Source: an uncultured Alphaproteobacteria bacterium | Lineage (GTDB): Bacteria > Pseudomonadota > Alphaproteobacteria > RF32 > CAG-239 | NCBI GenBank assembly: GCA_947588275.1 | Contig: CANPYJ010000005.1 | Location: 1-54,411 of the forward strand | Direction of reading: 5' to 3' | Length of the DNA: 54,411 bases | Notes under the pieces: model-generated | What the model was told of the DNA's origin: nothing | Database searches by the model: none | What the model saw: only the letters and a program-made list of their open reading frames with translations | Position numbers and translations under genes: made by a program | In this document: positions 47,190-54,411 of the stretch, one piece after another | Position numbering within the stretch: position 1 is the first letter of the stretch | Layout of the letters: the number at the start of each line of letters is the position of its first letter

Positions 47190-48320
47190 GTGATTGCTTT
47201 TTCGCGCAACAGCCGCAGCATGCTGGCTAATTGGTGGTGGACGGTAGACAAATATTTACTGTTTTCCGTTTGCGCGATTATGATTATCGGTGCGTTTTTG
47301 AATTTTTCGGCCTCGCCGGCGGTGGCCAATCGCATTTCGGTCAGCAGTTTTCATTTTATCAAGCGGCAGTTTGTGTTTTTGCCGATGGCCGGGGCGGTGA
47401 TGTTGCTGCTTTCCATGCAGGGGCTGAAGTTTATTCGGCGCACGGCGGTGGTCGGTTATATTGTGACGGTGGGGTTGATGGCAGCCACTTTGTTTTGGGG
47501 CAACGAGGTCAAAGGCGCCAGTCGGTGGATTGACATCGGACCGTTTTCGCTGCAGCCGTCCGAGTTTGTAAAACCGACGTTTATCGTGGTGGCGGCCTGG
47601 TTGTTTGAGGGACAAAAGCGATATACCGATTTTCCGGGCAATGCCTTGTCGGTCGGGTTATTTGCGTTTACGCTGTTTTTGTTGTTGCTGCAGCCCGATG
47701 TCGGAATGTCAATCGTGGTGACGTTGATTTGGGCATTTCAGTTCTTTTTGGCCGGATTGCCGCTGTGGATCGTGTTTGCCTTGGGCGGCGCAGGTGTGGC
47801 GGCTTTGGGCGGCGCTTATTTGATTTATCCGCATGTGCAGGCACGATTTCAGCAGTTTTTGGCTTCGGAAAACAATCTGAGCTATCAGGTCAAAAAAGCT
47901 ATGGAAGCATTTGAAAACGGAGGTTTTTGGGGCGTCGGTCCGGGGGAGGGCGTGGTCAAAATGCATATTCCCGATGCTCATACGGATTTTATTTTTGCGG
48001 TGGCGGCGGAAGAATACGGAATGTTTTTGTGCTTGGTGATTGTGGCTTTGTATGCGGCGATAGTGGTGCGAACGTTGCTGATTTCATGCAAAGATCATAA
48101 TCTATTTATTATTTTGGCGGCATCGGGCTTGGCCGCAAGTTTCGGGTTGCAGGGGATTGTCAATATGGCTTCGGCTCTGCATCTGATTCCCACCAAGGGT
48201 ATGACGCTGCCGCTGATTTCTTATGGCGGTTCGTCGTTGCTGGCCGTTGCTTTAGGGTTGGGAATGCTGCTGGCCATTACGCGCAAAAATGTACATGCGG
48301 AGGAACGTGATGAAGGCTGA
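47190..48320 (+). CDS. ftsW: cell division protein FtsW (SEDS)
   Basis: RWIDIGPFSLQPSEFVKPTFI, LLLQPDVGMSIV, TKGMTLPLISYGGSS. Confidence 0.95.
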   Translation: MIAFSRNSRSMLANWWWTVDKYLLFSVCAIMIIGAFLNFSASPAVANRISVSSFHFIKRQFVFLPMAGAVMLLLSMQGLKFIRRTAVVGYIVTVGLMAATLFWGNEVKGASRWIDIGPFSLQPSEFVKPTFIVVAAWLFEGQKRYTDFPGNALSVGLFAFTLFLLLLQPDVGMSIVVTLIWAFQFFLAGLPLWIVFALGGAGVAALGGAYLIYPHVQARFQQFLASENNLSYQVKKAMEAFENGGFWGVGPGEGVVKMHIPDAHTDFIFAVAAEEYGMFLCLVIVALYAAIVVRTLLISCKDHNLFIILAASGLAASFGLQGIVNMASALHLIPTKGMTLPLISYGGSSLLAVALGLGMLLAITRKNVHAEERDEG

Positions 48321-49431
48321 AAACACTAAACCTTTAATTATTTTGACGGCCGGCGGTACCGGCGGCCACGTCTATCCGGCTGAAGCTTTGGCGGAAGAAA
48401 TGGAAAAACGCGGTTATCGTTTGATGTTGGTGACGGACAAGCGCGGTAAAGACAATTATAAGGGACGTTTGGGCCAGATGCCCAATCGCGCGGTTTGTTC
48501 CGGCGGGGTGATGGGAAAGTCCGTTTGGTATAAAGGATTAAGTCTGTTTAAAATCGGGTTCGGTGTGCTTCAGGCTATTGAGATTTTGATTCACGAAAAA
48601 CCACAGTGCGTCGTCGGATTTGGCGGTTATGCCTCGTTTCCGGCCTGCATGGGAGCAATTTTGACCGGCGTGCCGCTGGTGATTCACGAGCAAAATTCGG
48701 TTATGAGTCGAACCAATCGGTTTTTGAGTAAATATGCAGCGCTCACGGCACAGAGTTTTCGACGGGTGAAATATGCCGTGTCCGAAGTTAAAAATGTGGT
48801 GTGCGGAATGCCGGTGCGGGCGGCAATCGTGGATGCGGCGACCAAGCCTTATCCTAAATTGGAAGATGGCGGAAAAATGCAAATTTTGGTCTTGGGCGGC
48901 AGTCAGGGAGCCAGAGTTTTTGCGCAGACCGTGCCGGAGGCGGTTAAGCTGTTGCCGGGTGAACTGCGGCAGCGACTGCGGATTTATCAGCAATGTCGTG
49001 CTGACGAAGAAGATGAAATTATGAGAGCGTATGTCGGCACGGGAGTGGAACTGACGGTGCGGCATTTCTTTGACAATATGGCGGAGCTTTATGCTAATTC
49101 GCATATTGTTATCTCGCGTTCCGGCGCTTCGTCGGTGTCGGAGATTGCGGTGGTCGGCGTTCCATCAATTTTGGTGCCGCTGCCGACGGCGGCCGATGAC
49201 CACCAGACCACCAATGCCGCGGAGATAGCGGCGGCCGGTGCCGGTGTGGTGGTGGCGCAAAGAGATTTTGTGCCGGCTAAATTAGAGCAGATTTTGGAAG
49301 ATTGGAGCAAGGATTATCCGCGTTTGCAAAAAATGTCCAAGGCTGCTCAAAATGCGGCTTTTCCTGATGCTGCCAAGCGTTTGGCCGACGCAGTGGAAGA
49401 ACAAATAAAACAAGCTGAACAAAGGAGGTAA
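48310..49431 (+). CDS. murG: UDP-N-acetylglucosamine transferase MurG
   Basis: ILTAGGTGGHVYPAEALAEEM, VIHEQNSVMSRTNRFLSK, ISRSGASSVSEIAVVGVPSILVPLPTAADDHQTTNA. Confidence 0.97.
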   Translation: MKAENTKPLIILTAGGTGGHVYPAEALAEEMEKRGYRLMLVTDKRGKDNYKGRLGQMPNRAVCSGGVMGKSVWYKGLSLFKIGFGVLQAIEILIHEKPQCVVGFGGYASFPACMGAILTGVPLVIHEQNSVMSRTNRFLSKYAALTAQSFRRVKYAVSEVKNVVCGMPVRAAIVDAATKPYPKLEDGGKMQILVLGGSQGARVFAQTVPEAVKLLPGELRQRLRIYQQCRADEEDEIMRAYVGTGVELTVRHFFDNMAELYANSHIVISRSGASSVSEIAVVGVPSILVPLPTAADDHQTTNAAEIAAAGAGVVVAQRDFVPAKLEQILEDWSKDYPRLQKMSKAAQNAAFPDAAKRLADAVEEQIKQAEQRR

Positions 49432-49432
49432 A

Positions 49433-50359
49433 ATGCTCGGGTTTGGCAAAAAGAAAAACGCTTTGATGCGGTTGCTGCCGGATGTGCGGGGCAAATATCT
49501 GGCAGACGTGTTGATGGCAAGACATACTTGGTTTGCCGTGGGCGGTCCGGCCGAAGTGATGTATCTGCCCGCCGATGAAGACGATTTGAGTTGGTTTTTG
49601 AAAGCCAAGCCTTATAATCTGCCGGTTGCGGTGGTCGGCGGCGGGTCTAATTTGCTGGTGCGCGACGGCGGTATTCCGGGGGTGGTCATTAAGTTGGACA
49701 ATCCGCATTTTAAACAGTGGCGGCTGGACGAAGGCGGGGAAATTACCTGCGGTGCCGGAATGCGCAATGCCGACCTTAAGAAAATTATGTTGGACAACAA
49801 GTTCGGCGGGTTGGAATTTTTGGTTTCCATTCCCGGGCATTTGGGCGGCGCCGTCAAAACAAACGCCGGATGTTTCGGCAAGGAGCTCAAAGATGTGTTG
49901 AAGCGCGCCACAATCATCAACGGCGAAGGCGAAGTGCGCGAAGTTCCGGCAGCCGATTTGTCGCTTTCATACCGAGCCAGCGTGTTTCCCGAAGACTGGA
50001 TCGTGACGGCGTTGACGTTCAACATTGTGCCTCAGGCGCCGGAGGAAACTCTCAAAATCATTAATGAGCAAAAGGAATATCGTCTTAAAAGTCAACCGCA
50101 CAATGTGCGCACCGCCGGTTCAACATTCAAAAATCCGGAAGGGCTGCGTGCATGGGAGCTCATCAAAAAATCCGGCTGCGCCGATTTGCGCGTCAATGGA
50201 GCTGCGGTTTCGGACAAACATTGCAATTTTTTGGTCAATACCGGAAACGCCACGGCGCATGATATTGAAACATTGGGCGAAATGATTATTCAAAAAGTTA
50301 AGGAGGAAACTTCCATAACGCTTGAATGGGAAATTAAACGCATGGGAATTCACAAATAA
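49433..50359 (+). CDS. murB: UDP-N-acetylenolpyruvoylglucosamine reductase
   Basis: HTWFAVGGPAEVMYLP, VVGGGSNLLVRDGGIPGVVI, AGSTFKNPEGLRAWELI. Confidence 0.96.
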   Translation: MLGFGKKKNALMRLLPDVRGKYLADVLMARHTWFAVGGPAEVMYLPADEDDLSWFLKAKPYNLPVAVVGGGSNLLVRDGGIPGVVIKLDNPHFKQWRLDEGGEITCGAGMRNADLKKIMLDNKFGGLEFLVSIPGHLGGAVKTNAGCFGKELKDVLKRATIINGEGEVREVPAADLSLSYRASVFPEDWIVTALTFNIVPQAPEETLKIINEQKEYRLKSQPHNVRTAGSTFKNPEGLRAWELIKKSGCADLRVNGAAVSDKHCNFLVNTGNATAHDIETLGEMIIQKVKEETSITLEWEIKRMGIHK

Positions 50360-50361
50360 CA

Positions 50362-51240
50362 ATGGCAGGCGAGGCAAACAAAGATTCATCCGCCCAGTCG
50401 GCCGCCGACAACGGCGTTCTGCGGCCCAAAAAAGAGTGGCCGCGCCGTTTGGCCGGAACCGTTGCAGTGTTGGCGCTGATTTGGTTGTTGGCAGGGCTGA
50501 TTTTGACGCTCAAGAACGATTGGGTCAATAAGCAACTTATCGAATGGCGCGATCAGTTTTATGATTGGTGCGGTGATCAGGGAATGGTGTTGCAGGATAT
50601 CATCATCAGCGGCCGCGAACGTACGACCAAACAAGAAATTATGCAGGCGCTGGGTTTGGATCGCGGTGCCAATATGCTCAAAATAGACGTCTATCGGCTT
50701 AAAGAGCAGTTGGAAAGTCTGCCTTGGGTTAAAGAAGCATCGGTCAGACGCGGCTTCTTGCCGAATGTTTTGATGATTTCGGTGGAGGAGAAGCAAGTCA
50801 AGGCCATCTGGCAACTTAACGAAAAATTTTATCCGCTGGATGCCGAGGGCAAGGTAGTCGATGCCGATTTTCGCGTCAGCGAGCCTATTTTGCTGATTGT
50901 CGGCGCCGGCGCACCGGAAAATTTTGCGGCATTGTTTGCTGCTTTGAAAGAAGGCGGAGAAAATTATCTGCCGCGAATTAAGGTGGCCAATTTTATATCC
51001 GGCCGGCGGTGGAATCTTATTCTTGATGACATCCGCGGCGGGGTGACGGTCAAACTGCCAGAAGAAAATATCGGTGAGGCGTGGAAAAAATTGGTGAAAT
51101 TGGATGAAACTAAAGGAATTTTTAAACGTAAATTAACCATCATCGATTTAAGATTACCTGATAAGATTGTGGTTAAACTGCGTCGCGAGGGCAAAGGAAA
51201 ACCACCTAAACTTACGCCTGTTGTCGAACATAAACTTTAG
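50362..51240 (+). CDS. ftsQ: cell division protein FtsQ
   Basis: Single TM then POTRA-like ISGRERTTKQEIMQALGLDRGANML; position between murB and ftsA. Confidence 0.88.
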   Translation: MAGEANKDSSAQSAADNGVLRPKKEWPRRLAGTVAVLALIWLLAGLILTLKNDWVNKQLIEWRDQFYDWCGDQGMVLQDIIISGRERTTKQEIMQALGLDRGANMLKIDVYRLKEQLESLPWVKEASVRRGFLPNVLMISVEEKQVKAIWQLNEKFYPLDAEGKVVDADFRVSEPILLIVGAGAPENFAALFAALKEGGENYLPRIKVANFISGRRWNLILDDIRGGVTVKLPEENIGEAWKKLVKLDETKGIFKRKLTIIDLRLPDKIVVKLRREGKGKPPKLTPVVEHKL

Positions 51241-51250
51241 GACAGATGTT

Positions 51251-52510
51251 ATGGCCGTGCGCTCGTTTAATAAAACTATGACAATAGCCGCTTTGGATAT
51301 CGGTTCGTCCAAGGTCTGCTGCGTGATTGCCAGAGTGTCGCGAGATGAGCGGATAAATGTCATCGGCTATGGCTACAATGCTTCCAAAGGCATCAAAAAC
51401 GGCATTGTTTCGGATATTAATCAGGCCACGCTTTCGGTCGGCAATGCGGTTGATGCGGCGGAGCAAATGGCCAACGCCCATATTGATCGGGTGATTGTGA
51501 ATATCTCCGGCGACAAGATTAAGAGCGTTATCAAAGATTCGACCATACAACTTAACAAAAACCGTCCGGTCAACGAAAGCGATTTGATTAAGGTGATTGA
51601 CAAAGGAATTCACAAAATCAATGTCGAGGGCTGTGAACTGATACACTGTCTGCCGACCAACTATCGTTTGGATGGCGGCGAGGCAATTAAGGATCCTCGC
51701 AATATCTTTGGCGAAACACTGTCGGTCAACATCTTGCTTGGGCTGGTTCCGGACATTATGTATCGTAACGTGGTTTCGGTGATCGAAAACGCCAGGCTCG
51801 GCATCGAGGGTAAAACATTTTCACCTTATGCCTCGGGACTGGCTTGTTTGGTTGATGATGAACGCGAGCTGGGAGCAACCATTATTGACATGGGCGGCGG
51901 AACGACTTCGATCGCCAGTTTCAGGCACGGCTATCCGGTGTACTTTGCCTCGTTGCCGGTCGGCGGCAACAACGTAACCAATGATATTGCCTATGGGCTG
52001 ACAACCTCGTTTTCGCACGCTGAACGGCTCAAAACATTGCATGGTTGCGCGTTTTTGAGCACGCAGGATCAGGAAGAAACAATCAATGTCTATCCGGTGG
52101 GCGAAGAAGACGACAGCAGTATCAAACAAATTCCGCGGGCCGAGCTTATTCGCATTATTACGCCGCGGATTGAAGAAACTTTTGAAATGGTCAATGCCAA
52201 ATTGGCCGAGGCCGGTCTGAAAAACATATCGAGTCATCGAGTGGTGTTGACGGGCGGCGCCTCGCAGTTGGCCGGCGTGCAAGAGATTGCCGGTATGGTT
52301 TTGGACAAGCAGGTGCGGCTGGGACGACCGAAAAATATTTTGAATTTGCCCGATATTTTATATGGGCCGGCATTTTCAAGTTGTGTTGGCATGTTGTTGT
52401 TTGCTCATGTCGCGGCTGAAAAACGTCCCGGAAAAATTGTCAACAAACCGACATACGGCGGCGACGGCGCTTTTGCAAAAGTCGTTTCATGGTTCAAACA
52501 AAATTTTTAG
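51251..52510 (+). CDS. ftsA: cell division protein FtsA
   Basis: TIAALDIGSSKVCCVIARV, IIDMGGGTTSIASFRHG, VVLTGGASQLAGVQEIA. Confidence 0.96.
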   Translation: MAVRSFNKTMTIAALDIGSSKVCCVIARVSRDERINVIGYGYNASKGIKNGIVSDINQATLSVGNAVDAAEQMANAHIDRVIVNISGDKIKSVIKDSTIQLNKNRPVNESDLIKVIDKGIHKINVEGCELIHCLPTNYRLDGGEAIKDPRNIFGETLSVNILLGLVPDIMYRNVVSVIENARLGIEGKTFSPYASGLACLVDDERELGATIIDMGGGTTSIASFRHGYPVYFASLPVGGNNVTNDIAYGLTTSFSHAERLKTLHGCAFLSTQDQEETINVYPVGEEDDSSIKQIPRAELIRIITPRIEETFEMVNAKLAEAGLKNISSHRVVLTGGASQLAGVQEIAGMVLDKQVRLGRPKNILNLPDILYGPAFSSCVGMLLFAHVAAEKRPGKIVNKPTYGGDGAFAKVVSWFKQNF

Positions 52511-52535
52511 TCGCCGTTTCAAAAAAATTATCAGC

Positions 52536-52579
52536 TTGGTAACCAAACCTTAAGGTATTGGATATTATCCTATATCCAA
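52536..52579. promoter_or_regulatory. three adjacent palindromes in the ftsA-ftsZ intergenic region
   Basis: ttggtaaccaa (52536-52546), accttaaggt (52547-52556), ttggatat-tatcct-atatccaa (52558-52579). Confidence 0.45.
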
Positions 52580-52611
52580 ATGAAATTTTGGATTTGGGAG
52601 TAAGAATTACA

Positions 52612-54282
52612 ATGGCCATCAAGTTAGCAGTTCCGGAAAAAAATGTGATGCAGCTTAAACCGCGCATTTCGGTTATCGGCGTCGGCGGAGGCGGCGGCAA
52701 CGCGGTTAATAATATGATTTCCCAAAATTTGGAAGGCATTGACTTTATTGTGGCCAACACCGACGCGCAAGCGCTGGAGAATTCTAAGGCCAGCCGCAAA
52801 ATCCAACTGGGAATGGAAACCACTCGCGGGCTTGGCGCCGGCGCCAGACCGGAAGTCGGACGCATGGCGGCCGAAGAAGCTAAAGCCGAAATTGAACGCG
52901 AACTTGAAGGCGCCAATATGGTGTTTATTACCGCCGGTATGGGCGGCGGCACCGGTTCCGGGGCGGCGCCGGTGGTGGCCAAAATTGCCAAAGACAAAGG
53001 AATCCTGACTGTCGGCGTGGTAACCAAGCCGTTCCAGTTTGAAGGCAAAAAACGTTACGAAACGGCTGAAAAAGCGTTGATTGATTTTACCAAGGAAGTT
53101 GACAGCATTATCGTGATTCCTAATCAGAATCTGTTTAGAATCGCCGACAAAAAAACAACGCTGGTCGACGCTTTTGTGATGGCCGACAATGTGTTGTATG
53201 CCGGCGTGCGCTCAATTACCGATTTGATGATGATGCCGGGACTGATTAATTTGGACTTCGCCGACATTAAGTCGATTATGGAAGACAAAGGCAAGGCCAT
53301 TATGGGTACCGGTGAGGCCGAGGGCGAAGATCGTGCGGTCAAAGCGGCCGAACAAGCGCTTGCCAATCCGCTGCTTGACGATTGCTCCATGCACGGCGCT
53401 AAAGGGGTGCTGATTAACATCACCGGTGGTTCGGACATCACCTTGTTTGAGGTCGACGAAGCGGCCAGCCGCATCAAAGAAGAAGTCGATGACGATGCCA
53501 ATATTATTTTTGGCTCCAGCTTTGATGACAGTTTGGACGGCAAAATCAGAGTTTCTATCGTGGCAACGGGCATTGAAGGCGAGGGCATAAAACGCGCGCC
53601 GCAGCCGACGGTCGGCGCTCGTCCGGCCGCTGTTGCCGTGCCGACGGAAGATTCTGCCGACGGATTGAAGGTTGCGGCTCCGGCGGCCGCTGAGGTGTCG
53701 GAAACGGCAAATCCGCAACCTGACGAAGTCGAAGAGATTATTGAGACGGCGACGGTTACCTCGTTTAATGAGGCAGAGGCCGGTGAAAACGCGTCTATTG
53801 TTCTTAATAACGAAAAACCGGCAGTCAAGTTTGACGATTTTGATTCGCTGGATAAGTCGAGCGTTTTGGAAGACATGCCGAACGCAACCTCGTTGTTTAA
53901 GGCCATTATTAACAAAGCTGACGACATGAGCGAAGATTCTCAGGTGGAGAATGCTTTGTCTTCAAATTCAGATGTTTTTAGAGCTAAGGTTTCTCTGAAA
54001 GCGGTTGAGGAGGAACCGGAATTATTTCCTGAACATAATCCGGCTGTGGTTCTGCCCAAAAAGCAGGAAGAAACAGAGGAACTTATTGTAAATGCCGACG
54101 AAGAAGAACATATTCCGACTTTTATTGAGCGGGTTACCGGTTTTTCTATCGCTAAGAGGAATCGCAAGAAAAAAGAAACCGAGCGGGCGCAAGAGCCTGT
54201 GTCGCCGTCATTTTCCGACAGCGGATACGGCACCGAAGACCGCTTGAATCTTGAGATACCGTCTTTTCTGCGCAGAAGGTAA
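52612..54282 (+). CDS. ftsZ: cell division protein FtsZ
   Basis: [40 protein letters not shown], long acidic linker and C-terminal [10 protein letters not shown]. Confidence 0.98.
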   Translation: MAIKLAVPEKNVMQLKPRISVIGVGGGGGNAVNNMISQNLEGIDFIVANTDAQALENSKASRKIQLGMETTRGLGAGARPEVGRMAAEEAKAEIERELEGANMVFITAGMGGGTGSGAAPVVAKIAKDKGILTVGVVTKPFQFEGKKRYETAEKALIDFTKEVDSIIVIPNQNLFRIADKKTTLVDAFVMADNVLYAGVRSITDLMMMPGLINLDFADIKSIMEDKGKAIMGTGEAEGEDRAVKAAEQALANPLLDDCSMHGAKGVLINITGGSDITLFEVDEAASRIKEEVDDDANIIFGSSFDDSLDGKIRVSIVATGIEGEGIKRAPQPTVGARPAAVAVPTEDSADGLKVAAPAAAEVSETANPQPDEVEEIIETATVTSFNEAEAGENASIVLNNEKPAVKFDDFDSLDKSSVLEDMPNATSLFKAIINKADDMSEDSQVENALSSNSDVFRAKVSLKAVEEEPELFPEHNPAVVLPKKQEETEELIVNADEEEHIPTFIERVTGFSIAKRNRKKKETERAQEPVSPSFSDSGYGTEDRLNLEIPSFLRRR

Positions 54283-54295
54283 TTTTTAGGTTCAG

Positions 54296-54326
54296 AAAAA
54301 CCGGCTCGTAAGAGCCGGTTTTGTTG
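54296..54326 (+). terminator. Rho-independent terminator after ftsZ
   Basis: CCGGCTC-gtaa-GAGCCGG followed by TTTTGTTGTT. Confidence 0.85.
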
Positions 54327-54411
54327 TTAAACCAAAAATTAAGCATTTTGTCGATATAGTGTGATGTATGAAATATTTCTTGCGGAAAGAGGTATTTTGT
54401 GATAAAATAAA

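Noticed and set aside
53124-53927. 267-aa minus-strand ORF opposite ftsZ
   Set aside because: Low-complexity Ser/Ala-rich shadow of the FtsZ linker.

Overview
The 54.4 kb window looks alphaproteobacterial (CcrM-type methyltransferase, DUF2066 protein, alphaproteobacterial-style dcw genes). It falls into three parts. (1) 1-660: the end of a phage lysis cassette (lysozyme C-terminus, 3TM holin-like, overlapping Rz/Rz1-like spanins). (2) ~697-21,610: an AT-rich defence island. It holds a DUF262/HNH GmrSD-like protein, a serine site-specific recombinase, a type I R-M locus (WYL regulator-hsdR-hsdM-hsdS) with a second, inverted, 5'-truncated hsdS, an endA fragment, and a two-gene DruH/DruE-like (Druantia type III-like) module. 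(3) ~21,960-54,411: mostly housekeeping. This includes a Pif1-like helicase, slyX, flavin reductase-rubredoxin fusion, autotransporter with a structured leader, peroxiredoxin, rnhB, ccrM, flgB-flgC-fliE, rsmB/rlmE, two ppx/gppA paralogues, ackA-pta, ndk, and a dcw cluster (mraY-ftsW-murG-murB-ftsQ-ftsA-ftsZ) with no amino-acid ligase genes. The strongest finding is the hsdS pair. Two nested inverted-repeat pairs (77 bp exact; 342 bp with one mismatch seen) sit exactly at the TRD boundaries, tail-to-tail, beside an invertase gene. This predicts a DNA-inversion switch giving four HsdS specificities. Family names are from reading translated sequence by eye; no database search was run.
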